Shown piece after piece: positions 29,301 to 35,081 of a stretch of DNA of 35,081 bases (positions are counted from its first letter, which is position 1; the number at the start of each line of letters is the position of its first letter). The stretch lies in IMG/VR virus record IMGVR_UViG_3300043469_002107, positions 1 to 35,081 of that record, one strand, 5' to 3'. The translations under genes and the position numbers were made by a program. The notes under the pieces are model-generated. The model was given only the letters and a program-made list of their open reading frames with translations. It was not told where the DNA came from and did no database searches. The DNA comes from a virus.

Positions 29301-30519
29301 AATTCGTCACTGAATAGGAATATGCGCCCGATACGTTGTGACACCACAACATAGATGCTTTATCTGCGCTGACGGTTCCTGCGTTAGAGGCGTTAAGTTC
29401 ATAGCGCGATGCCGCACTAAGGTGGCTTTGATTACCCGTCCACGAGGATGAGTCGGCTGTTGAGCAGAACACGTTGGGGATGCGCACGCGCAGTCCGCTA
29501 GCTGGCTTAAACCCACAGGAGTTGGTTGCGCGACGAGCAATGGTCAACGCAGCGGTAGGCGTGCGGATCACCGTCGCTGCGGTCGATGTGGCGTTCTTCG
29601 ACAGCGTGATGGACACACCGGGGTTGATCGCCGTGATGACGCTCCCGTCCGCGATGGGAGCGGTCACTGTGTTGTGGTGGTTGTTGACCGGCATGCCGAC
29701 AACAAGACCTGTCGTGGTGGCGGTCGTAATCGTTGGGCTCCCGTTCGTCGCGTTGCCGTTGATTTCGACCCATTGTCCAAAGTATTTACCGCGAGCATCA
29801 GTGGAAATAAACTGTGTTGAGGTGCCCCAGCGGACGCCACCATTAAGCCAGATTTCATATACCCCAGAAGCAACTCCGGTTTCGACCCATACGGCAGGAA
29901 TGTGATCGACCACGGGGATTGCAAAAGTTTGGTCGTCTGCTCCGTTCGTTGCGCCAAGCTCAAACCAATCACCAGTGGTTACGTGTGAGCCGAGGCGGGG
30001 CACACTGACGTTGTTAGCGGCCTCACCGACTACATGCAACCAGCCACGTTGTCCACCTGTTGCGCTGTTTACGACGATGGTTGCTCCGTTGGATAGCGTG
30101 ACAGTCTCGTTGTCTACGAACGTGCCGACCTTAGAGCGAAATTTGATCCAACCCGTCGCTGGAATTGCCGCAGCGGCAGCTACTGGGGCTCCAGGAATTG
30201 CCGACCAAATACCCAAAAACTCACCTGTTGCACCGCCTGCGGCAGTGCAGTTCTGTGTGCCCGCAGTGCCGAGTGCGGGGACGTTGCCACTTGGCGCATC
30301 ATAAGCCATCCACCAGACCGTGGTGCCGTCAATCGTGACATCGCCGCCAATCGTTGTTGAGTAGGTGGTGTTGCCAATAACCGCTGCTTGTTGCCCCCAG
30401 CGTGTATCGCTGTTTATGGTAAGGCGGAAGCCGGACAGCGTAACATCCTCGCCGTTGAGCAGTCCGCTGATTGCGGCATCATCATAATTTTGGTTCGCTG
30501 TGAGGGTTTGATTGGCCAT
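26380..30519 (-). CDS. Giant tail fibre/spike protein
   Basis: The 1379-residue protein is a receptor-binding fibre. Residues 1-330 hold beta repeats such as TVTLSNGATIVVNSATGGQR. Residues about 370-700 look like a right-handed beta-helix with short Asn-, Cys- and Gly-rich coils (DCANLNVDNNQFEHFAG, FTDCTFDNNSFIGGS), typical of spikes that bind or degrade surface sugars. Residues about 750-830 are an Ig-like beta domain. The last 280 or so residues repeat a helix-forming unit, VRxELxTELxRxDAxxSxR, that probably trimerises the stalk. No chaperone-cleavage motif is clear. It sits upstream of the capsid genes, which is unusual. Confidence 0.78.
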   Translation of the reverse strand: MANQTLTANQNYDDAAISGLLNGEDVTLSGFRLTINSDTRWGQQAAVIGNTTYSTTIGGDVTIDGTTVWWMAYDAPSGNVPALGTAGTQNCTAAGGATGEFLGIWSAIPGAPVAAAAAIPATGWIKFRSKVGTFVDNETVTLSNGATIVVNSATGGQRGWLHVVGEAANNVSVPRLGSHVTTGDWFELGATNGADDQTFAIPVVDHIPAVWVETGVASGVYEIWLNGGVRWGTSTQFISTDARGKYFGQWVEINGNATNGSPTITTATTTGLVVGMPVNNHHNTVTAPIADGSVITAINPGVSITLSKNATSTAATVIRTPTAALTIARRATNSCGFKPASGLRVRIPNVFCSTADSSSWTGNQSHLSAASRYELNASNAGTVSADKASMLWCHNVSGAYSYSVTNCGVSHCLCFNLGNFATPMVFNDNGAGLEGLPAFSCIGGSGIPFGGEIKRNRAARGVNVSIADRTISMSDCANLNVDNNQFEHFAGAGSTERGFGDNRMVEFTRFTDCTFDNNSFIGGSLLISTSIRCNARNHVFADRLNGTTSATIPLTPIIYQASCTDCVIEGLTIFGGLTNVHPYNPLVTVQTSCERVKVRNIGTYASPFPAGSANKCFGAITLNNVFNCEVNRIYMDDARSFLVNGANNANGCVVDNVFGSYASSCFVNPLNTTMRGLRATTLSTGQAAVYGSHWMDQFDSATTGRISIQCNEPTAASAAQCAVTAGTPRFTSAGIVAMPGLGDQITWTMPYFAIGHTAFVASDVSVTATNPGNFSYEFQVDTGSGFSAWAAATSANLTAVGSWAAATGVKLKVRATVTVAAADNSLTMLRFLSVSDTASQQLQYPFQFTAAITVSPIVAGSRVQIYNVTTNTEMFNEVVDDTSLNFQYYDGTEASTGDEIRIRIRKRGQESVTLSTIVTATGGSFLPSQGTDIHCSGATPANYAVDFANLKIRATGARAAFTVQEIADIICIEQATEDGIRLAEFANISGLVELSPGVDTGITVDLLGWQVSWASGSVAQASVTAGNLVGGIAGDPVEDIVGGPQVTINLSAAATAVTANVPTAAAVAAAVRAELATELARMDAAITSRLATAGYTVPPTSAAVATQVRTELGTELGRIDATVSSRATQTSVDAIPTTPLLAANYTAPANSDIAAIKVKTDNLPSDPADQSILAAAIAAIPTTPLLANDARLDNLDATVSSRNAVAPLDATATQAAAAAALTAYDAATGADVAAIPAAPTAAANATAVRSELTTELGRIDAAISTRSTYAGADTAGTTTLLTRVTGAVLLASNYTTPPTVAAIRTEMDTNSTKLANLDATISSRNAIAPATPANVTAAQSAIIAALPAAAPTLAAIEGSTVLAKEATSQTIMGLAASGL

Positions 30520-30526
30520 TTGGAAA

Positions 30527-30880
30527 TTAAGTGTAGGTGGTTAAGGGGATGACACGCCCGCCCGTAAAATCGTAGGTGCAGACGGTCGGGATGCCTGTAG
30601 GCAGGCCGGTGCCGGAAAGGGTCTTGGTGGTGGGCAGCCCACCCGAGAACAGCACGGTCATGGTGATGCTCGTACCCTCGCCACTATCCCAGGTCTTGAC
30701 GAGCGAGACTCCGGGGTCGAAGGCGCTGGCGATAACCGGGAACCCGCTGAGATTTTTAGCAATGCTCTCAAACGTGGACGCCCACGCCTCGCCCTGCGGA
30801 CCAGGCACGCCCTGTGGACCTTCGCCGCCAACGACGACGGGCACCCAGGCGGACCCGTTCCAATGTTTGAGTATGTTCAT
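30527..30880 (-). CDS. Short collagen-like fibre protein
   Basis: The 117-residue protein opens MNILKHWNGSAWVPVVVGGE and has a short collagen-like run (GPQGVPGPQGE). A beta-rich head follows (FSGGLPTTKTLSGTGLPTG). Such small proteins are common fibre or decoration elements in phages. Function is inferred. Upstream lies a terminator, so it may start its own unit with the giant fibre. Confidence 0.65.
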   Translation of the reverse strand: MNILKHWNGSAWVPVVVGGEGPQGVPGPQGEAWASTFESIAKNLSGFPVIASAFDPGVSLVKTWDSGEGTSITMTVLFSGGLPTTKTLSGTGLPTGIPTVCTYDFTGGRVIPLTTYT

Positions 30881-30885
30881 TTATT

Positions 30886-30921
30886 AAAAAAACGCCAACT
30901 GCCCTAGGTGCTGGGCAGGTT
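30886..30921 (-). terminator. Intrinsic terminator after the protease-like gene
   Basis: On the minus strand AACCTGCCC and GGGCAGTT form a stem with one bulge around AGCACCTA, followed by GGCG and seven T residues. It lies between the protease-like gene and the collagen-like gene and separates two late units. Confidence 0.75.
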
Positions 30922-30944
30922 ATGGAGTATACGCTCGATGCGGG

Positions 30945-32099
30945 TTAGTAGGTGTTGAAGCTCGATAAATCTGCGTAGCTGAGAGTCGAAGATGAGCTGG
31001 CCACCAGTGCGTCCATCGCTGAAACGAGCCCCGAGATATTGGAGGCGAGGAAGCTCCCCCCGTCGTCGTTGGTGCCCGGACCTGTCCAAGCATTTCCAAG
31101 AAATACGAAGTTGCCATTGATGACCGTGCCGAAGGGCGAGCCCGAGTCGCCGCCCACCCACTCCATGTACCATGAGGTGAGTTCAGCGGGGCGGGTGTAG
31201 GAAAGCCATGTGCCCCCATCGCCCACACCCATGCCAACCTTCCACGATGCGCCTACGCGCTTCCACTTCATGACGGGCACTCCTTGGCGCAGCTTCTGGG
31301 CTGGTGCTGGCTTGTATTTGTTGGCGAACGATGATGGGAGAATCTTGGCTGGGGTGATATCCGTAAAATCGGAGGCAAAGCATACAAGTGTTAGATCGCT
31401 CCCCAGGCTGGTTGAACCCGTCACGGAACGCGTTACCGCATTGCCAGAGTTGTCGTGGCAAGTGTAGCTGGTATCCACTCCAACATGCGATGCGACGACG
31501 GCGAAGCGTGGGGCGATTAAAGCGCCCTGCTGCCAACCGTTCGCAGCGCCTGTGATGATGCACGATAGGTCAACTGAGTTTGCCCAAATCGTGCCACTAC
31601 GGGCGCTGCCCGAGAGAAAATTCTGCGTTGTGTCCGAAGCCGTCTTGCCCGCCACGGCGGCGATGAACCAGTCATAGCAGTGCTTGGCTAGGGAACCCGT
31701 GGCGAAGCCTGTCACGATTAAGGCTGGGCTAAAGCTGACAAAATCAATTGCCGTGCGTACCTGCAAAACGAACTTCCCAAAAGCCGCGTTCACAAGCGAG
31801 GCTCCATTCGACACTCGAGTGAGTTGGCCCGTCGTCGTGTTCAGGGTAGCAACCGAGGGTGTCAAATTTATCAACGTGGGGGCGACCCCATCCAAAACGG
31901 CGGTCGCTGTAACCACGCCCTCCGTGGTCATACTTGTTGTATTGGACAAGACCAAGACGTCCTCATCGTACACGGTTAGTTGTCCATCCGTGTTACCACC
32001 CGTGTAATGCACGGTAGGCCTGCTCGTTAGCGTGAAGGGATAGTCGCTGATGTTGTGTCCACGCGACTTAACCCCAGTGCCATGACGACGGGTGGTCAT
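30945..32099 (-). CDS. Trypsin-like serine protease-like protein in the tail module
   Basis: The 384-residue protein has a C-terminal half built like an S1 (chymotrypsin-fold) protease. His205 lies in APRFAVVASHVG. Asp235 lies in LGSDLTLVCFASDF. Ser319 lies in EWVGGDSGSPFG, the classic GDSGSP motif. Order and spacing fit the S1 triad. The first 170 residues are beta-rich (TSRPTVHYTGGNTDGQLTVY) and look like a fibre or virion-anchoring part. There is no signal peptide, so it is probably virion-associated. Possible roles are trimming virion proteins or cutting host surface proteins. It overlaps the upstream sulfotransferase-like gene (ATGA). Confidence 0.7.
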   Translation of the reverse strand: MTTRRHGTGVKSRGHNISDYPFTLTSRPTVHYTGGNTDGQLTVYDEDVLVLSNTTSMTTEGVVTATAVLDGVAPTLINLTPSVATLNTTTGQLTRVSNGASLVNAAFGKFVLQVRTAIDFVSFSPALIVTGFATGSLAKHCYDWFIAAVAGKTASDTTQNFLSGSARSGTIWANSVDLSCIITGAANGWQQGALIAPRFAVVASHVGVDTSYTCHDNSGNAVTRSVTGSTSLGSDLTLVCFASDFTDITPAKILPSSFANKYKPAPAQKLRQGVPVMKWKRVGASWKVGMGVGDGGTWLSYTRPAELTSWYMEWVGGDSGSPFGTVINGNFVFLGNAWTGPGTNDDGGSFLASNISGLVSAMDALVASSSSTLSYADLSSFNTY

Positions 32100-32875
32100 A
32101 CAGTTGGCTTCGGGTATCGAAGTTTAATCGCCGCGACCTGCGCTTGGATGGTATCGAAGGCATCAGGTCGGCCCTCGCCAATTTTTTCGCGCAGGGCGAT
32201 GGTGATTGCGTCCGGGGTGATCCCTTCGTTGATGTAAGCCATTCGGCGCATCTCGGCGTAGTCTTTGGCTTCTGGTTGCGGCGGCGGGTTTACCGCTACA
32301 GCTCCGACTACCCGTCGGGCTACCTGTCCAGCCTCGGTTATTGAATCAAAAAGCGTAACATCATTCGCATAGATGGCGGTGACTCGGACCCTCTGAGCCT
32401 CGGTCAACACCAGGGGTTCACCCTTTGCTTCATTGATCGTGGGTAGCGGCCATGCAAATCCCGCCTCAGCGGCTAGCGATTCGAGATGGTCGGGGAACTT
32501 GTACAATTTGGTCGTGTTCAGGATCAGGTCCGACTGCGGGAGTAGGTGCGAATTCACCCAGTCGCCGGACTCGATTGCGGTAAGCACTGCGTCCACATCA
32601 TAGCGCCCTATGAACTGCATCGCAGATACGAAGCGGGCAAGCGGCTCACGCACGGTGAGGAGTACCACCTCGGGGTTCTTGATCTTAGGGCAAATGCTCT
32701 GCCACATGATGCGGTTTGGTCCGAGGCCATCGTCGGGATAAGTGATGCGCAATGAAGCGACATCAGGTGTTACCATAGCGAGAGCGCGAGACAGTGAGGA
32801 CGAGCCCACCTTTCGGTTGAAGGCGAGGCCCGTGGAATCGCTGATCCTGAAATAGATGTTGGGAAATTCTTTCAT
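32096..32875 (-). CDS. Sulfotransferase-like domain fused to a phage tail-assembly tail
   Basis: The 259-residue protein has a PAPS-sulfotransferase pattern. Near residue 20 is NRKVGSSSLSRAL, like the 5'-phosphosulfate loop. Residues 76-85 are REPLARFVSA, like the 3'-phosphate-binding RxPxxRxxSA motif. Then come HLLPQSDLILNTTKLYKFPD and VTAIYANDVTLFDSI, matching the later parts of family-2 enzymes. After a Pro-rich linker, residues 205-259 read DYAEMRRMAYINEG... and end VAAIKLRYPKP, a tail-assembly motif common in phages. The start is ATG 32875; a TTG at 32890 would add five residues. It sits between a fibre and a protease gene. Confidence 0.65.
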   Translation of the reverse strand: MKEFPNIYFRISDSTGLAFNRKVGSSSLSRALAMVTPDVASLRITYPDDGLGPNRIMWQSICPKIKNPEVVLLTVREPLARFVSAMQFIGRYDVDAVLTAIESGDWVNSHLLPQSDLILNTTKLYKFPDHLESLAAEAGFAWPLPTINEAKGEPLVLTEAQRVRVTAIYANDVTLFDSITEAGQVARRVVGAVAVNPPPQPEAKDYAEMRRMAYINEGITPDAITIALREKIGEGRPDAFDTIQAQVAAIKLRYPKPTV

Positions 32876-32882
32876 GGTAAAA

Positions 32883-35006
32883 TCAGCCAATTACGACGTA
32901 GCCCTTAGAGTTTGCGATAGAGGGTGTATCCCCAGAAACACCGGGGTTACCAACAACCAAGATAAAACCCGTGCCGTTAGCCAAGTCGCTGTACATCTGG
33001 TCTAAAGCTGCGGCGTTTAACGCGCAATTTTGAGCAGCTATGGCAGCGGCGCCGGAGTAGCCGCTGGAGTAGTATTGTCCGTTTATGGCCGAACCTATAA
33101 CACGGATCGAAGCAAGAGCGGCGTTGTACTGGAGGCGCAGTCTGGTCAACCCGCTCAACCCCGTGCAGCTGAACGACGTGAGTTGGTTGTGGTCGAGTTG
33201 CAGGATTGTCAACGAGGAGCTCAACCCCTCGCCGCTGAACGACGTGAGTTGGTTGTTGTCGAGTTGCAGGATTGTCAACGAGGAGCTCAACCCCTCGCCG
33301 CTGAACGACGTGAGTTGGTTGTTGACGAGTTGCAGTCTGGTCAACCCGCTCAACCCCGTGCAGCTGAACGACGTGAGTTGGTTGTGGTCGAGTTCCAGGA
33401 CTGTCAACGAGGAGCTCAACCCCGTGCTGCTGAACGACGTGAGTTGGTTGTTGACGAGTCCCAGGATTGTCAACCCGCCCAACCCCTCGCCGCTGAACGA
33501 TGTGAGTTGGTTGTTGTCGAGATACAGGCTGGTCAACGAGGGGCTCAACCCCGTGCTGCTGAACGACGTGAGTTGGTTGTTGCTGAGTTGCAACCCGGTC
33601 AACCCGCTCAACCCCGCGCCGCTGAACGACGTGAGCTGGTTGTCGTTGAGGCTCAGCGAGCCCAACCCGCCCAACCCTGCGCCGCTGAAAGACGTGAGCT
33701 GGTTGTTGGCGAGATACAGAAATCTATTACCCGTACCGAATGGGGCGATGTCGGGGGTAGTAAATTTGGTCAACCCCTCGCCGCTGAACGATGTGAGTTG
33801 GTTGTTGTCGAGGCGCAGTCTGGACACCCCGCCCAACCCTGCGCCGCTGAACGACGTGAGTTGGTTGTTGTCGAGGCGCAGCGAGCCCACCCCGCCCAAC
33901 CCCTCGCCGCTGAACGATGTGAGTTGGTTGTTGTCGAGATCCAACCAACTCACCCCGCCCAACCCTGCGCCGCTGAACGACGTGAGCTGGTTGTTGCTGA
34001 GGCGCAGCTCGATCGAGCCCACCCCGCTCAACCCCGCGCCGCTGAACGACGTGAGCTGGTTGTCGTTGAGATACAGAAATCTCAACCCGCTCAACCCCGT
34101 GCAGCTGAACGACGTGAGTTGGTTGTAGTTGAGTTTCAGGACTGTCAACGAGGAGCTCAACCCCCCCCTGCTGAACGACGTGAGTTGGTTGTTGTCGAGT
34201 TCCAGGATTGTCAACCCGCTCAACCCCGTGCAGCTGAACGATGTGATCTGGTTGTTGGCGAGTTGCAGGATTGTGATACTCCCACTTACGGTAGCACCAC
34301 CAGAGCCTACCGACATTATGCCGAAAGCGCGTAATCCGCTACCACTAGGCACAGTTAGAGTGAAGGTACTGTTAGCAGACCCACTACCCGCCTGCGTCCC
34401 AAGAGATCCGTCAGGGTTAATCAACCGAGCGTAACCTGTTGTTGTTGTTAAAGAAAATGTAAAACCGGTAATTCTGATCGTCGCAAAGTAAGCAGTGCCT
34501 GATGAATAAAACGGTCCTTGTAGTGCAGCGATAAGCCTATCGCCTAATTTAGATGCGACTGAGTAGGCAGTCTCTGCGGAAGCCGACCCCGCACTGGTAG
34601 TTGTCCCCGCACTGGTAGTTGGTTTGCCCCGCACCGTTACACCGTCACCCAAGCGGTACTCAATGGCCGTGGGTGCAGTTAGAGAATTTACCAACGCACA
34701 CAACTCCCCCAACGCGGGCACCACGTTATCCGACTCCAGCATCATGCGCCCAATGATCGGTCCCACCAGATCGCCGTTGGCGTCGAGTACTGGCACATTT
34801 CCGGCCGAAGATCCGGCGTTAAGCACAGCGGCAGTGCCGAGGCCCAGCGTTGTGCGGGACGCGCTGGCGTCGGCCTGCGTGAGTAGCGATCGCCCAAAGC
34901 TCGTCGTCGTAAGCGCGGCGATTGCGGTCAGGTCGGAGTCGAGCGGCTGGCAGGCAGCCTGCGCGGCGGCCAGCGCAGACATTTTAGCTAATTCAAAAGA
35001 GGGCAT
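32883..35006 (-). CDS. Leucine-rich-repeat tail fibre / receptor-binding protein
   Basis: The 707-residue protein starts with a phage fibre segment (LDSDLTAIAALTTTSFGRSL, RTTLGLGTAAVLNAGSS). Residues 243-622 are 17 leucine-rich repeats, each with N-x-Q-(L/I)-TSFS and spaced mostly 20-23 residues. One repeat has an insert of about a dozen residues (LTKFTTPDIAPFGTGNRF). The last 85 residues cap the stack (LNAAALDQMYSDLANGTGFI, ending GYVVIG). LRRs make curved binding faces, so this is probably a host-surface receptor-binding fibre. No signal peptide or membrane segment is seen. The repeats are nearly identical and likely to change number by recombination. Confidence 0.8.
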   Translation of the reverse strand: MPSFELAKMSALAAAQAACQPLDSDLTAIAALTTTSFGRSLLTQADASASRTTLGLGTAAVLNAGSSAGNVPVLDANGDLVGPIIGRMMLESDNVVPALGELCALVNSLTAPTAIEYRLGDGVTVRGKPTTSAGTTTSAGSASAETAYSVASKLGDRLIAALQGPFYSSGTAYFATIRITGFTFSLTTTTGYARLINPDGSLGTQAGSGSANSTFTLTVPSGSGLRAFGIMSVGSGGATVSGSITILQLANNQITSFSCTGLSGLTILELDNNQLTSFSRGGLSSSLTVLKLNYNQLTSFSCTGLSGLRFLYLNDNQLTSFSGAGLSGVGSIELRLSNNQLTSFSGAGLGGVSWLDLDNNQLTSFSGEGLGGVGSLRLDNNQLTSFSGAGLGGVSRLRLDNNQLTSFSGEGLTKFTTPDIAPFGTGNRFLYLANNQLTSFSGAGLGGLGSLSLNDNQLTSFSGAGLSGLTGLQLSNNQLTSFSSTGLSPSLTSLYLDNNQLTSFSGEGLGGLTILGLVNNQLTSFSSTGLSSSLTVLELDHNQLTSFSCTGLSGLTRLQLVNNQLTSFSGEGLSSSLTILQLDNNQLTSFSGEGLSSSLTILQLDHNQLTSFSCTGLSGLTRLRLQYNAALASIRVIGSAINGQYYSSGYSGAAAIAAQNCALNAAALDQMYSDLANGTGFILVVGNPGVSGDTPSIANSKGYVVIG
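33141..34280. repeat. Tandem LRR-coding repeats (about 60-69 bp units)
   Basis: About 17 near-identical units encode the LRR region; most are 60-69 bp, always a multiple of 3. Two successive units, offset exactly 66 bp (33201 and 33267), are identical across the whole unit, a mark of recent duplication. The periodicity also keeps long frames open on the plus strand; these are not genes. Confidence 0.9.
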
Positions 35007-35007
35007 T

Positions 35008-35081
35008 TTAGAGTGTGATAGTTACCGAGTTGTCCGTTTCGGAAGCGACAAAGTATGAACCAATTGCAATTGTTACGGAGT
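35008..35081 (-). CDS. C-terminal end of an unknown late gene (partial)
   Basis: Only the last 23 residues are inside the window: SVTIAIGSYFVASETDNSVT, then ITL and a TAA at 35010. The stop lies one base before the LRR fibre ATG. The beta-rich, Ser/Thr-rich end suits a virion protein. Its start lies beyond the right edge. Confidence 0.6.
   Translation of the reverse strand, partial: SVTIAIGSYFVASETDNSVTITL

Noticed and set aside
33141-34280. CRISPR-like reading of the periodic repeats
   Set aside because: Units are coding, mostly 20-23 codons with no unique spacers; there are no cas genes. It is an LRR gene.
33030-34334. Long plus-strand frames (434 and 347 codons) over the LRR repeats
   Set aside because: They only exist because the repeat unit is a multiple of 3 and lacks stops in those frames. 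They are made of endlessly repeated ERRELVV or LNDVSWL blocks and have no leader.

Overview
The window is almost entirely the genome of a temperate tailed phage. Both sides of its attachment site are phage DNA, so it reads as an excised, circular or packaged form rather than an integrated prophage. The HU protein and the integrase resemble those of Verrucomicrobiota (Opitutae-like hosts), and GC content is moderately high; the host assignment is inference. The capsid protein looks like the N4-gp56 family and no tape-measure gene is visible, which fits a short-tailed particle. Terminase, portal and lysis genes are not in the window and are probably beyond the right edge.

Region by region. (1) 1-~320 is AT-rich and looks foreign: an integron-type core site (GTTAGGC) is followed at once by a small membrane-protein gene, and the phage sequence begins near 300-325. 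(2) 285-12762, minus strand, is the early operon, with mostly overlapping stop/start codons. In transcription order it holds a ribbon-helix-helix (RHH) regulator, small proteins, a long coiled-coil protein, a candidate single-strand annealing protein, HU, small proteins, a HAD-family protein, an orphan cytosine-5 methyltransferase, an ASCH protein, a Cas4/RecB-like Fe-S nuclease, a replisome organiser candidate, DnaB helicase and DUF3310. (3) 12763-12853 is a divergent control region with two matching palindromes between two paralogous RHH genes. (4) 12854-13664 carries two plus-strand genes of the likely immunity region. (5) 14756-13648, minus strand, carries three genes including two helix-turn-helix proteins. 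(6) 14781-15018 is attP: a terminator, then the 3' half of a tRNA-Gln(CUG), then the upstream region of the plus-strand tyrosine integrase (15019-16329). (7) 35081-16326, minus strand, is the late block. In transcription order it holds the end of an unknown gene, a leucine-rich-repeat fibre, a sulfotransferase-like/tail-assembly fusion, a trypsin-like protease, a small collagen-like fibre protein, a giant tail fibre, scaffold, major capsid protein and head/tail proteins, converging on the integrase.

How it works together. The annealing protein and the Fe-S nuclease form a plausible recombination pair, and the organiser plus DnaB the replication core. The RHH pair and its operators look like the switch between early leftward and immunity rightward transcription. 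The two HTH genes lie just downstream of the tRNA 3' end, so they could come under the host tRNA promoter only after integration.

The most unusual part is the host-surface block at 30527-35081. A repeat-built LRR fibre, an apparent sulfotransferase fused to a tail-assembly tail, a protein with an intact-looking His-Asp-Ser trypsin triad and fibre proteins are encoded upstream of the capsid genes. A second notable point is a 295-codon open frame inside the methyltransferase gene that looks like a conserved dual-coding frame.
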